Both the position numbers and the translations under genes were made by a program. A DNA stretch of 64,000 bases from Muricomes intestini (GTDB lineage Bacteria > Bacillota > Clostridia > Lachnospirales > Lachnospiraceae), in the NCBI RefSeq assembly GCF_004346165.1, contig NZ_SLZZ01000005.1, positions 1-64,000 of the forward strand. Direction: 5' to 3'. Shown here one piece after another: positions 18,389 to 26,932 of this stretch; the first letter of the stretch is position 1; the number at the start of each line of letters is the position of its first letter. Under the pieces are notes generated by a model, which was given only the letters and a program-made list of their open reading frames with translations, did no database searches and had not been told where the DNA came from.

Positions 18389-18413
18389 TTGCGAAGGCAG
18401 TCTGCCAACGCAA
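18389..18413 (-). other. Hairpin in the KimA-like gene leader
   Basis: On the minus strand TTGCG-TT-GGCAG-A-CTGCC-TT-CGCAA is symmetric. The outer TTGCG/CGCAA stem is separated by a UU/UU internal loop from the GGC/GCC inner stem. It lies between the promoter and the ribosome binding site. It has no T-run, so it is not a simple terminator; it could stabilise the 5' end or be a protein site. Confidence 0.45.
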
Positions 18414-18436
18414 GATATATCAAATCTTAGCAACTA

Positions 18437-18465
18437 AGTATATGAACTTCCTACATGTTTGTCAA
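18437..18465 (-). promoter_or_regulatory. Promoter of the KimA-like transporter
   Basis: On the minus strand TTGACA (18460-18465) and TATACT (18437-18442) are separated by exactly 17 bases, close to ideal sigma-A. The predicted leader is about 75 bases. Confidence 0.75.
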
Positions 18466-18537
18466 TAGACTTTTGAGAGAATAATAATAAAAATTTTACC
18501 CATACTATCAGTTAACTATTTAGGAGGGCAGAAATGA

Positions 18538-19770
18538 ATGAAAACCTTGGAAGAACTTTACAGAGACGTTCTTAATCGGAAAATATCTTTGAAAACCCCA
18601 TTGCCGCCCGAATATGAGCCTTTTCATCTGGATTGTCTCCTAAATCCGCATAATTATGCACCTGTTATTTTCAATGAGCCCTGTGAAAAGTGTGAATACG
18701 AGCGTGCCTGTAAAAATAGTTGTATTTTTGATGCAATTGAAGAGGACAAGGATGGGAAGCTGCAGATTAATCCCAACCTGTGTACCGGGTGTGCGGCATG
18801 TATAGAAGCCTGCAAATCGAAAAAAATTACCGCAGGGAAAGATGTGCTGGCTGCAATGAAGGCTGTCAGGGAAGCGGAAGGCCCTTCCTATGTACTGGCA
18901 GCACCGGCATTTCTGGGACAGTTTACCAAAGAAGCCACCCCGGGAAAACTGCGCACGGCGTTTCAGGCTCTGGGTTTCACGGGAATGGTGGAGGTGGCGC
19001 TGATGGCGGATGTTCTCACCTTAAAAGAAGCGTTGGAATTTGACAGGCATGTCCTGAAAAATGGGGATTATCAACTCACAAGCTGCTGCTGTCCGGTATG
19101 GATATCCATGATACGCAGGATATACCACGAATTGATGCCTCATGTGCCGGGAGCAGTATCGCCTATGATTGCCTGCGGCCGGATGATAAAATTACTGCAT
19201 CCGGATGCAGTGACGGTATTTGTGGGCCCCTGTCTGGCAAAAAAAAGTGAGGCAAGGGAGCCGGACATCGCGGGGGCGGTGGATTATGTGCTTACTTTCC
19301 GGGAAATACAGGATATTTTTGAGGCGGCTGATATCCGCCCGGAGGAAATGGCGGACAATGAAAAGGAACATTCCTCACGGGCCGGCCGGATTTATGCACG
19401 TACAGGTGGTGTAAGTGAGGCAGTGCGGGAGACGGCAGAGCAATTACGGCCGGGCAGGAAGATAAAGGTTCGGCCGGAACAAGCAGATGGAATCCCTGCA
19501 TGCCGTGAAATGATAAAACGTATACAAAATAAAGAGACAGAAGCAAATTTCTTTGAAGGGATGGGATGTCCCGGGGGCTGTGTGGGTGGTCCGAAAGTGA
19601 TCCTGGACAGGGATACAGGGCGGCGGTATGTCAATGAATATGGGAAAGATGCTCCCTTTGCCACACCTCTTGAAAACCCATACGTAATGAAACTACTGGA
19701 AGAATCGGGATTCGATACCATTGAAGCTCTTGTTGAGAAAAGCGACTGGCTCATCCGGGACTTGACATGA
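18538..19770 (+). CDS. [FeFe]-hydrogenase-like protein with 2x[4Fe-4S] ferredoxin domain
   Basis: This 410-residue protein has an N-terminal dicluster ferredoxin domain (cysteines in CEKCEYERACKNSC and CTGCAACIEACK) and a hydrogenase large-subunit domain from about residue 115. The H-cluster motifs are recognisable but not prototypical: L1 is TSCCCPVW (181-188, normally TSCCPxW), L2 is GPCLAKKSE (230-238, normally MPCxxKxxE) and L3 is EGMGCPGGC (340-348, normally ExMACxxGC). The four cluster cysteines seem present. It lacks the accessory domains of bifurcating enzymes, and no HydEFG maturases are nearby. It may be a group B-type hydrogenase or a sensory/redox protein. AGGAGGG lies 9 bases before the ATG. 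Confidence 0.85.
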   Translation: MKTLEELYRDVLNRKISLKTPLPPEYEPFHLDCLLNPHNYAPVIFNEPCEKCEYERACKNSCIFDAIEEDKDGKLQINPNLCTGCAACIEACKSKKITAGKDVLAAMKAVREAEGPSYVLAAPAFLGQFTKEATPGKLRTAFQALGFTGMVEVALMADVLTLKEALEFDRHVLKNGDYQLTSCCCPVWISMIRRIYHELMPHVPGAVSPMIACGRMIKLLHPDAVTVFVGPCLAKKSEAREPDIAGAVDYVLTFREIQDIFEAADIRPEEMADNEKEHSSRAGRIYARTGGVSEAVRETAEQLRPGRKIKVRPEQADGIPACREMIKRIQNKETEANFFEGMGCPGGCVGGPKVILDRDTGRRYVNEYGKDAPFATPLENPYVMKLLEESGFDTIEALVEKSDWLIRDLT

Positions 19771-19842
19771 GATTTTTGTTCCTCTATGCTTGATTTAGAA
19801 TAACAGAGCAAAAGTAGACTGATACGCAGGAGGAAAGAAAAA

Positions 19843-20406
19843 ATGGAGCAGAACACGAAAGAATTTGTGTATTATTATTTGTCGGATATAGGAAAAATGA
19901 CACTTACTTCGGATGGGGAAAACATCACCGGACTATGGCTTGAAGGGCAGAAATATTACGGAGATATAATGGCAGTAAACAGCCCAGAGAGAAACAATAA
20001 AGAAGAAATGCTTCCGGTATTTAAGCAGGCAAAGCGGTGGCTGGACATGTATTTTTCCGGAAAAGAGCCAGACTTCTCTCTGCCTCTGGCACCGAAGGGA
20101 AGTCCTTTTCGTCAAAAGGTGTGGAAGATGCTCTGTGACATACCTTACGGGCAGGTGGTGACCTATGGAGATATTGCAAAGGCTCTGGCGAAAGAATCAG
20201 GAAAGGCGAAAATGTCTGCACAGGCTGTGGGGGGAGCCGTGGGGCACAACCCGATTTCTGTCATGATTCCCTGTCACCGTGTGGTAGGTGCGGATGGCAG
20301 TCTTACGGGGTATGCAGGAGGAATCCACAACAAGGTAAAGCTGCTGGAACTGGAGCATGCTGACATGAAGAGCCTTTATATTCCAAAGAAGGGAACGGCT
20401 CTTTAG
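19843..20406 (+). CDS. Methylated-DNA--[protein]-cysteine S-methyltransferase
   Basis: This 187-residue suicide repair enzyme takes the methyl group from O6-methylguanine onto its own cysteine. The active site is IPCHRVVGADGSLTGYAGG with the PCHRV cysteine, preceded by SPFRQKVWKMLCDIPYGQVVTYG, the helix-turn-helix that flips the base. The N-terminal ribonuclease-like domain occupies about residues 1-90. GGAGGAAAG precedes the ATG. It is probably transcribed with the DedA gene 81 bases downstream; no terminator is visible between them. Confidence 0.93.
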   Translation: MEQNTKEFVYYYLSDIGKMTLTSDGENITGLWLEGQKYYGDIMAVNSPERNNKEEMLPVFKQAKRWLDMYFSGKEPDFSLPLAPKGSPFRQKVWKMLCDIPYGQVVTYGDIAKALAKESGKAKMSAQAVGGAVGHNPISVMIPCHRVVGADGSLTGYAGGIHNKVKLLELEHADMKSLYIPKKGTAL

Positions 20407-20487
20407 GGTACAACCAGTGCGGGGAGGAATGATTTTTCAGGATTCTCATATATTTATTTAACAGAATATAGTGAAAAGGATGAATAT

Positions 20488-21096
20488 ATGCAGGAACTTA
20501 TCATTCAGATTATGGATCAGTTTGGATATCTGGGAGTCTGCTTTCTGGTTGCCGTAGAGAACATTTTCCCTCCGATTCCTTCGGAAGTAATTCTTACCTT
20601 CGGGGGCTTTATGACTACATATACACGGTTGACAGTTCCCGGGGTAGTGATATTTTCAACTCTGGGTTCAACGATTGGGGCACTGGTGCTCTACTGGGCA
20701 GGAACCGCCCTCAGTCCGCAGAGGTTGGACACACTGATGAAAGGCCGCGCATTTAAGTGGCTTGGGTTTGAGAGAGAGGACATGGAAAAAACAGTGCAGT
20801 GGTTCGATAAGCATGGGAAGAAAGCCATTCTGCTGGGGCGGTGTGTCCCGATTATCCGCAGCCTAGTGTCTGTACCGGCAGGCATGGCACAAATCAGCAT
20901 CCCCCTGTTTCTCACATATACGATAATTGGAAGTACGGTCTGGAATATCCTGCTCGTGTCCCTGGGAGCGGTTCTGGGAGCTTCTTGGGAAACGGTTTTG
21001 ATATATATAGGAAGATATTCGGCATTTATCAAGGCTGCATTGGTTGTGACGGTTCTGTTCTTTGTAATCCGTCTTGTGAAAAAGAAAATCAGCTGA
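20488..21096 (+). CDS. DedA family (VTT domain) membrane protein
   Basis: This 202-residue integral membrane protein belongs to the DedA superfamily, whose members act as lipid scramblases or flippases (undecaprenyl phosphate or phosphatidylethanolamine recycling in bacteria). Typical segments are NIFPPIPSEVILTFGGF, the GSTIGALVLYWAG helix, FDKHGKKAILLGRCVPIIRSL (the conserved R-x-x-P-x-x-R-S type loop) and SVPAGMAQIS. About five membrane segments are predicted. AAAAGGAT precedes the ATG. The exact lipid substrate cannot be told from sequence. Confidence 0.88.
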   Translation: MQELIIQIMDQFGYLGVCFLVAVENIFPPIPSEVILTFGGFMTTYTRLTVPGVVIFSTLGSTIGALVLYWAGTALSPQRLDTLMKGRAFKWLGFEREDMEKTVQWFDKHGKKAILLGRCVPIIRSLVSVPAGMAQISIPLFLTYTIIGSTVWNILLVSLGAVLGASWETVLIYIGRYSAFIKAALVVTVLFFVIRLVKKKIS

Positions 21097-21131
21097 CGAA
21101 AATCCTTATGGTTAAACTGTTATCAAATTTC

Positions 21132-21160
21132 TTTTCAACATTTAAAATTGGTGTTATAAT
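21132..21160 (+). promoter_or_regulatory. Promoter of the DUF5685-dnaJ unit
   Basis: A perfect TATAAT (21155-21160) is preceded 17 bases upstream by TTTTCA (21132-21137), a 4/6 match to the -35 box. The leader is about 40 bases. Confidence 0.55.
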
Positions 21161-21209
21161 AGCACGGTACGAGAAAAAGGAGAATGTATCGGAGATACGA
21201 AGGTGATTT

Positions 21210-22067
21210 ATGTTTGGCTATGTAAAGATTGATGAGCCCGAACTTAAGGTGAAGGACTGGAAAAAGTATAAGGCCTATTACTGCGGGCTCTGCAGAACCT
21301 TGAAAGAGCGGCATGGAAGCCTTGGACAGATGACTCTAACTTATGACATGACTTTTGCCGTTATTTTGCTGACTTCACTGTATGAGAGTGAGGCGAAACT
21401 GTCCGCCTACCGGTGCAAAGTTCATCCGGTGAGGAAGCAGAATGTGCTGCAGAATGAGATTACGGAATATGCGGCGGATATGAATGTTCTCCTGGCTTAT
21501 TATCACATGAAGGATGATTGGGAGGATGAGAGAAAGGCAGGCGGTTTTGCCGGGGTCCATGTCCTGAAAGGCAAGGCTGAAAAAATTGCTTTTCTCTACC
21601 CGAGACAGAGCCGTGCTGTTGAGAAAGAATTAAGTGAACTTTCTGCCTGTGAAAAGAATGGATGTACAGATATTGACAGAACTGCGGGCTGCTTTGGAAG
21701 GCTAATGTCCGAGCTGCTTGTGTACCGGGAGGATATGTGGGAAGAGCGTCTGCGGAAAATGGCATTCTTTCTGGGAAAGTTTATTTATATTATGGATGCC
21801 TACGATGATCTGGAAAAAGACCTGAAGACGGGGAGCTATAATCCCTTAAAAGAGCTGAGCCAAAATGAAGGCTATGAAACAAAGTGCAGAGAAATGCTCT
21901 GTATGATGATTGCAGAATGTACCGCTTCGTTTGAGACCTTGCCCTGTCTTCTGGATGTGGACATTCTTAGAAATATATTATATGATGGTGTGTGGTCCCG
22001 GTATCGGAAGATACAGGAACAAAAGAAGAAAAGCGAGGAAGGAAAGCATGACGAAAAACCCCTATGA
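21210..22067 (+). CDS. DUF5685 family protein
   Basis: This 285-residue soluble protein begins [17 protein letters not shown], then [14 protein letters not shown], the conserved opening of DUF5685. The cysteines in CGLC and later conserved Asp residues ([20 protein letters not shown]) recall a helical, possibly metal-binding fold; the DAYDDLEKD part resembles polyprenyl-synthase-like Asp motifs but this is only a visual similarity. Function is unknown. It overlaps the DnaJ-domain gene by 20 bases, so the two are translated together, and such pairing is common in Lachnospiraceae. Confidence 0.75.
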   Translation: MFGYVKIDEPELKVKDWKKYKAYYCGLCRTLKERHGSLGQMTLTYDMTFAVILLTSLYESEAKLSAYRCKVHPVRKQNVLQNEITEYAADMNVLLAYYHMKDDWEDERKAGGFAGVHVLKGKAEKIAFLYPRQSRAVEKELSELSACEKNGCTDIDRTAGCFGRLMSELLVYREDMWEERLRKMAFFLGKFIYIMDAYDDLEKDLKTGSYNPLKELSQNEGYETKCREMLCMMIAECTASFETLPCLLDVDILRNILYDGVWSRYRKIQEQKKKSEEGKHDEKPL

Positions 22068-22689
22068 TGTGTTGGGCGTACCTGCAAATGCATCAGATGA
22101 TGAGATAAAGAGAGCATATAGAGATTTGACGAGAAAATATCACCCGGATGCCAATGTGAACAATCCTCTGGCTGATCTGGCGGAGGAGAAGTTTAAAGAA
22201 GTTCAGGAAGCTTATGATATCATTATGAAAGAGCGGGAGCAAGGCGGCGGGAGCTACGGCGGCTTCGGCGGCCGAGGATATCAGCAGAACAGTGGTTCCT
22301 ACACAGGAGATATGGATGCAGAAATGCAGGCAGCCTATAATTTTATCAATGCCAGACGTTTTCAGGATGCAGTGAACCTGTTGAATAGGATGCCGGGCCG
22401 TTCGGCTCAGTGGTATTATTTAAGTGCGGCGGCGAACGCGGGAATGGGCAACAATGTGCTTGCCAGAGACCATGCAGGCCAGGCTGTGAATATGGAGCCC
22501 AATAATCCCCAGTACCGTCAGCTTTTGAGTCAGCTGGAGTGGAACAGCCGGAGATATCAAGGCAATCCTTACGGCGGCGGGTACGGCGCAGGAAATTCTT
22601 CCTGCAGTACCGGGAATATGTGCTGCGACTTATGGTGTGCAGACAGTTTATGCGAATGTATGGGAGGAGACCTTTGTTCATGCATGTAA
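22048..22689 (+). CDS. J-domain protein with cysteine-rich C-terminal tail
   Basis: This 213-residue protein has an N-terminal J domain (residues about 4-67) with the HPD tripeptide at 32-34 that stimulates DnaK ATPase. A Gly-rich linker ([13 protein letters not shown]), a TPR-like helical region (about 95-165: [32 protein letters not shown]) and a tail with eight cysteines ([20 protein letters not shown]) follow. It is not a full DnaJ: the zinc-finger and C-terminal substrate domains are absent. It is therefore a class C co-chaperone, perhaps dedicated to the DUF5685 partner. AGGAAGG precedes the ATG. Confidence 0.85.
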   Translation: MTKNPYDVLGVPANASDDEIKRAYRDLTRKYHPDANVNNPLADLAEEKFKEVQEAYDIIMKEREQGGGSYGGFGGRGYQQNSGSYTGDMDAEMQAAYNFINARRFQDAVNLLNRMPGRSAQWYYLSAAANAGMGNNVLARDHAGQAVNMEPNNPQYRQLLSQLEWNSRRYQGNPYGGGYGAGNSSCSTGNMCCDLWCADSLCECMGGDLCSCM

Positions 22690-23213
22690 ATGCGAAAAGA
22701 GTAGCTTTTGGCGGTCTGATGCTTGCACTAACTATTTTGTGTATGGTGTTGGGAAGTGTGATTGAGAGCAATACGCTGTTTCTGTTGGCGGCAGCGTCCT
22801 ATTTTGTGGGAATTGTTATCCGCGAGACCGGGATGATGACAGGACTGGCATTTTACCTCGGGGCTGTATTGCTGGGTTTTTTGCTGGCACCGAACAAGCT
22901 GTATGTAGTCTCTTTTTCAGCTATGGGGTTTTATATTCTGGGGATAGAGTTTACATGGAGACAGCTTGGCAGGAGCACGAAAAAAATTAACAGAAAAGCT
23001 TTGCTTTGGGCAGTGAAATATGTAATATTCAATCTGCTGTATGTCCCGGGGCTCTTCTTTTTTCAGGAGCTTCTATTCGGGAGAAGCCTGCCCGCTGTAT
23101 GGATGATTGGTGCAGTGGCAGCAGGGCAGATTGCTCTTTGGATATATGACAGGGCCTATGAATACGTACAGAAACATATATGGGGCAAATTCAGAGGGAG
23201 ACTATTCTCCTGA
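22680..23213 (+). CDS. Hypothetical polytopic membrane protein
   Basis: This 177-residue protein starts with the ATG at 22680, overlapping the stop of the J-domain gene; GGGAGGAG lies about 10 bases upstream. Five or six hydrophobic segments are visible: [84 protein letters not shown] and [15 protein letters not shown]. The opening [16 protein letters not shown] resembles ECF-type substrate-binding S components, but no vitamin-specific signature is seen. Longer upstream starts would lie inside the J-domain gene. Function unknown. Confidence 0.7.
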   Translation: MHVNAKRVAFGGLMLALTILCMVLGSVIESNTLFLLAAASYFVGIVIRETGMMTGLAFYLGAVLLGFLLAPNKLYVVSFSAMGFYILGIEFTWRQLGRSTKKINRKALLWAVKYVIFNLLYVPGLFFFQELLFGRSLPAVWMIGAVAAGQIALWIYDRAYEYVQKHIWGKFRGRLFS

Positions 23214-23324
23214 AACAGGTAATTGTTGAAACACATCAGGACGGTTATTCCATTGGAATATCACACTTTTTTTCTCCTGTATTATAGTGTAAACTAGTAG
23301 ACATGGCAGAAGGAGAAGCGGAAG

Positions 23325-24023
23325 ATGGAGAAAAGTAAAATTCTAATAGTTGAAGATGATACGGATATCAATCACTTGCTGCATCGGATGCTTGCAAAGT
23401 CCGGCTATGATACAATACAGGCGTTTTCAGGGACAGAGGCAAAGCTTCTGCTGCAGCTGGAATCGCCTGATTTAATGATATTAGATCTGATGCTGCCTGG
23501 CATGACCGGAGAAGAATTAATCAGCGCAGTAAGAGAGGAAATGGGTTTAAATATCCCCATTCTTGTATTATCGGCCAAGGCAGCTCTGGAAACAAAGGTG
23601 CATACGTTAAAAAGCGGTGCAGATGATTATTTGACAAAGCCTTTCGAGCCGGAGGAAGTGTTGGCGCATGTTTATGCAGCTTTGCGGCGTTACAAAAAGG
23701 AAACGGACAAAAAGGTACCGGAAATAAAAGAGTATGTATATAAAAAGCTTCGTCTCTGCCCAAAATCCCGGAAGGTGGAGATTGAAGGTGAGGAATTAAC
23801 GTTAACAGTACTTGAATATGATATTCTTTTTCTACTTATGAAAGAACCGGACAAAGTATATTCCAGAGAAAACCTGTATGAGATGGTTTGGAAGGATGGT
23901 TACTATGGAGAAGATAATACAATAAATGTCCACATAAGTAATCTGCGCAGGAAACTGGCTGCGGCGGATCCTGAAGAGGAGTATATTCGTACGGTATGGG
24001 GGATTGGATTTAAAATGGCATAA
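23325..24023 (+). CDS. OmpR-family response regulator
   Basis: This 232-residue regulator has a receiver domain (residues 1-120; acidic pocket EDD at 10-12, phospho-acceptor Asp54 in LDLMLPG, Lys in DYLTKPF) and an OmpR-type winged helix (about 135-230; YSRENLYEMVWKDG, VHISNLRRKL, TVWGIGFKM). It is the first gene of a cluster with an ABC exporter and a histidine kinase. A direct-repeat site just after its stop suggests that it drives the exporter genes. AGGAGAAG precedes the ATG. Confidence 0.93.
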   Translation: MEKSKILIVEDDTDINHLLHRMLAKSGYDTIQAFSGTEAKLLLQLESPDLMILDLMLPGMTGEELISAVREEMGLNIPILVLSAKAALETKVHTLKSGADDYLTKPFEPEEVLAHVYAALRRYKKETDKKVPEIKEYVYKKLRLCPKSRKVEIEGEELTLTVLEYDILFLLMKEPDKVYSRENLYEMVWKDGYYGEDNTINVHISNLRRKLAAADPEEEYIRTVWGIGFKMA

Positions 24024-24024
24024 T

Positions 24025-24080
24025 CTTTATGTTTTCTTTATGTTTCCTTGAGGACTTATTAAGAGTCAGTCAGCTATAAT
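24025..24080 (+). promoter_or_regulatory. Direct-repeat operator and promoter of the ABC exporter genes
   Basis: CTTTATGTTTT (24025-24035) and CTTTATGTTTC (24036-24046) are tandem repeats with an 11-base period, the spacing expected for an OmpR-type dimer on one DNA face. A TATAAT box is at 24075-24080 with no good -35 at the right distance, which fits an activator-dependent promoter. The exporter gene starts at 24137. Confidence 0.6.
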
Positions 24081-24136
24081 AGCACATGTAAAGCTGAAAC
24101 GACGGGCAAGACAACAGACGGAAGGAATGAGGGAAA

Positions 24137-25063
24137 ATGAGAAAGTACGTCATAGAGGCCAAAAACATTACTAAAAAATTTGGAAATGTTACCGCTCTTA
24201 GAAATGTAAATATTACCGTAAGACAAGGGGATATTTATGGACTCATCGGAGATAACGGAGCAGGGAAGACAACATTTATGAAATTGCTGACAGGGCAGGC
24301 CTATTCAACAGGCGGTGAGCTGGAGTTATTTGGAGCCTATTTAGAAAACGAGCTTGAGAAAAACAGAAGCCGTACAGGAGCCATTGTAGAGTCCCCTGGG
24401 TTCTATCCAAAACTTACAGTAGAGCAGAATCTTGAATATTACCGTATACAGAGGGGAATACCGGGGCGTAAAAAGGTAGAGGAAACACTTAAAGAAATTG
24501 GACTTTGGGAAGGAAGAAAGAAAAAATGTAATGCTCTTTCTATGGGGATGAAACAGAGGCTTGGGCTGGGAATCGCATTGCTGGGAGAGCCTGAGTTATT
24601 GATTTTGGATGAACCAATTAATGGCCTGGATCCCAGCGGAATTGTTGAAATTCGAAATTTGCTTTTGAAATTAAATAGAGACAAAAACATTACAATCGTC
24701 ATTTCCAGTCATATTCTTTCGGAATTGGAACAGCTTGCTACAGTTTATGGTTTCTTAAGCCGTGGATGGCTGCTGAAGGAGATAACTGCTGAAAAATTGC
24801 ATGAGTGCTGTACCGGTTACTTAAAGATTGCTGTCACTGAGCCGGAAAGGTATGCAGCACTTTTGGAAAAAGAGTGGGGAGATATTCATTATCAGGTCAT
24901 GCCAGATAATGCAGTCCATATACAAAATCCACAATTACCGACAGAAGCTTACAGTACCCTTGCATTCAGAAACGGAATTGGTGTTCTGGAGTTGGAACAA
25001 AGGCATATGACACTGGAAGAGTATTATATGAATTTAAAGGAGAGAGGAAGATTGTCATGTTAA
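24137..25063 (+). CDS. ABC transporter ATP-binding protein
   Basis: This 308-residue nucleotide-binding subunit has the Walker A loop GDNGAGKTT, ABC signature LSMGMKQRLGLG and Walker B LLILDEPINGLDP, followed by an extra C-terminal region of about 85 residues typical of the BcrA/LanF-like subfamily (bacitracin and lantibiotic self-protection exporters). It overlaps the permease gene by 7 bases. Together with the flanking regulator and kinase this is probably an inducible peptide-antibiotic or envelope-stress exporter; the inducing compound is unknown. Confidence 0.92.
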   Translation: MRKYVIEAKNITKKFGNVTALRNVNITVRQGDIYGLIGDNGAGKTTFMKLLTGQAYSTGGELELFGAYLENELEKNRSRTGAIVESPGFYPKLTVEQNLEYYRIQRGIPGRKKVEETLKEIGLWEGRKKKCNALSMGMKQRLGLGIALLGEPELLILDEPINGLDPSGIVEIRNLLLKLNRDKNITIVISSHILSELEQLATVYGFLSRGWLLKEITAEKLHECCTGYLKIAVTEPERYAALLEKEWGDIHYQVMPDNAVHIQNPQLPTEAYSTLAFRNGIGVLELEQRHMTLEEYYMNLKERGRLSC

Positions 25064-25833
25064 ACTATATTAAAAGTGAATTTTATCGTGTATTTCACGG
25101 GAAAGAAGTTTATGTAATTACGTTGACGCTGTCGGGACTGTTACTCGCAATGAATTTGGCCTTGTTTGCATTTGATAGGCTGACACCGAATTTTCCTTAT
25201 GCTATAGTCAGGTTTTCTATGAACACGCTGACAAGCAGTATGTCTTTTTTGTTTATAGCTGCATTGATTATAGTAGGATTTTTGTTCTCAGACGAATACA
25301 AAAATGGGACTATGAAAAACGTATTTGCCTTTGGCATTTCCAGAAAGTCATTTTTTACAGGAAAATGTATTGTCTGTGGGACTATGGCTTTAGCCAGTAT
25401 GACTGTCATACTGGCAGTTTATGTGGGGAGTACGTATCTGCTTTTAAATGAGCCGGAAAGCCTTCCGCTTGAGCAATTGTTAAAAGGAATTGTGTCAACG
25501 CTTCCTGCGGCATTTGCAGCGTTAATTCTGGCAGCCGCTCTTTTTTGCATTTTTAAAAAGGAGGGAACTGCGGTTTTGTGTTGGTTGGGAATTATATGGG
25601 GTATCCCTACAGCCTGTTTTTTTCTGGGACTAAAAATCAATTGGATTGGGAAAGTGGCAAGTTGGATGCCATGGAATTATTTGAATCATGAAGTTCAGGT
25701 TACCTGGTCAGATTATCAATGCTTATGGAATACAGCAGAGGGGCTGACAAAATCCATTATAGCCGGAGTTATAGGAATGATAGTTTTCTATACAGCCGGA
25801 GTTATTTGCCTTAAGCGAAGGGATATTGCCTGA
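25057..25833 (+). CDS. ABC-2 type transporter permease
   Basis: This 258-residue membrane subunit has six hydrophobic segments in the BcrB/LanE-like arrangement: a cytoplasmic start with KSEFYRVFHGKEVY, then a long membrane pair, the FSDEYKNGTMKNVFAFGISR loop that contacts the ATPase, and four further helices. It has no large extracellular domain, so it is not a BceB-type detector. It partners with the upstream ATPase. The ATG overlaps the ATPase stop, giving coupled translation. The histidine kinase gene follows after 22 bases. Confidence 0.85.
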   Translation: MLNYIKSEFYRVFHGKEVYVITLTLSGLLLAMNLALFAFDRLTPNFPYAIVRFSMNTLTSSMSFLFIAALIIVGFLFSDEYKNGTMKNVFAFGISRKSFFTGKCIVCGTMALASMTVILAVYVGSTYLLLNEPESLPLEQLLKGIVSTLPAAFAALILAAALFCIFKKEGTAVLCWLGIIWGIPTACFFLGLKINWIGKVASWMPWNYLNHEVQVTWSDYQCLWNTAEGLTKSIIAGVIGMIVFYTAGVICLKRRDIA

Positions 25834-25855
25834 TCACAGAAGGAGAGTGCGCAGA

Positions 25856-26770
25856 ATGGCTTATATTTTATTAGGGGCGGTAAATATTATAGCGGTTTAT
25901 TTCTGCGTACGCTACCTGCTGCAAAGAAAAGCACTTAGGGATGCTGCACAGGAACTGCATGAAATCACTGAAGATCTAGAATTGAACCGAGTTGTGAAGT
26001 TGTCTAGTCCCCATAAAGATCTGGAAATTTTCCTGGCAGAAGTTAACCGCAATTTGAGTGCAACCCAGAAAGCGCGCATACTTTACGAGAATAAGGAGAA
26101 AGAACTTCAAAAGCAGATTGAGGATATCAGCCATGATCTGAGAACGCCCTTGACAGCTATGCTGGGATTTATTAATATGATTGACAGGGAATCGTTGAGC
26201 GGTGAAGACAGAGAATCGTTACAGGTGATTGAGAAAAAGGCACAGACTTTGAAAAAGCTTATTACAGAGTTTTATGATTTATCCCGTCTGGCTGCCGATG
26301 ATTACAAGCTGGAGCTGAAGCAAATAGAGTTTGGCAGAAAAGTAAGGGAGATGGCACTGGAGTATTATACAGAATTGAAAAACAGAAAGTTGGATGTGAA
26401 ATTGGACATTCCTGATATTCCTGTTTTTGTCAGGGGAGATGATGATGCACTTGAACGGATTTTGTCTAATTTATTGCAGAATGCAGCCAGGTATGCATAC
26501 AGCACATTTCATATACAATTGAAGGCAGAGGGAGAAAGGGCTATCGTATTATTGGAAAATGATACGGAATATCTGAGTCCGGAGGAGGGGGCATCACTGT
26601 TTAAAAGATTTTATACTGCCGACAGTTCTCGGAGTCAGGGCAGCACTGGTCTTGGACTTTCAATCGCAAGATATCTTGCAGAAAAAATGGACGGTGAGCT
26701 TTATGCTGAGGTAACAGAACCGGGCCCTGTAAGATGGTTGAAAATATATTTAAAGCTCCCCCGCAGATAG
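25856..26770 (+). CDS. Sensor histidine kinase
   Basis: This 304-residue kinase has one N-terminal membrane helix (residues about 3-22), a short coiled-coil linker, the dimerisation H-box ISHDLRTPLTA with His93, and an ATPase domain with an N-box (LSNLLQNAARYA) and G-box (GSTGLGLSIARYLAEKM). There is almost no extracellular sensor, so stimulus may come through the membrane or through the exporter. The ATG at 25856 is chosen because AGAAGGAGAG precedes it; a TTG at 25826 would overlap the permease gene. It pairs with the response regulator at the head of the cluster. Confidence 0.9.
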   Translation: MAYILLGAVNIIAVYFCVRYLLQRKALRDAAQELHEITEDLELNRVVKLSSPHKDLEIFLAEVNRNLSATQKARILYENKEKELQKQIEDISHDLRTPLTAMLGFINMIDRESLSGEDRESLQVIEKKAQTLKKLITEFYDLSRLAADDYKLELKQIEFGRKVREMALEYYTELKNRKLDVKLDIPDIPVFVRGDDDALERILSNLLQNAARYAYSTFHIQLKAEGERAIVLLENDTEYLSPEEGASLFKRFYTADSSRSQGSTGLGLSIARYLAEKMDGELYAEVTEPGPVRWLKIYLKLPRR

Positions 26771-26812
26771 TCAAAGACCCCGCAGCAAGCGGACGGGGAA
26801 TCAAACTTGCAT
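26770..26812 (+). repeat. Family C left-part fragment
   Basis: TCAAAGACCCCGCAGCAAGC followed by GGACGGGGAATCAAACTTGC matches the left section of the 59-kb family C copy (58967-59007). It begins in the stop codon of the histidine kinase gene. The rest of 26813-26932 contains a short open frame I consider chance. Confidence 0.65.
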
Positions 26813-26932
26813 CTGAATCCATTAGGAGATCTGCTGGCCCTTGGAGCGGCGTTCTAAAAGCATTTTTTAAATCGCCGAAAAGGCAGGAAACTGTACCGGA
26901 AAATGTAAATTGGGAAAAGGAAGAGTAGCACG

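Noticed and set aside
26734-26928. 64-codon frame after the histidine kinase
   Set aside because: Overlaps the kinase 3' end and a family C fragment; no ribosome binding site and no recognisable fold.
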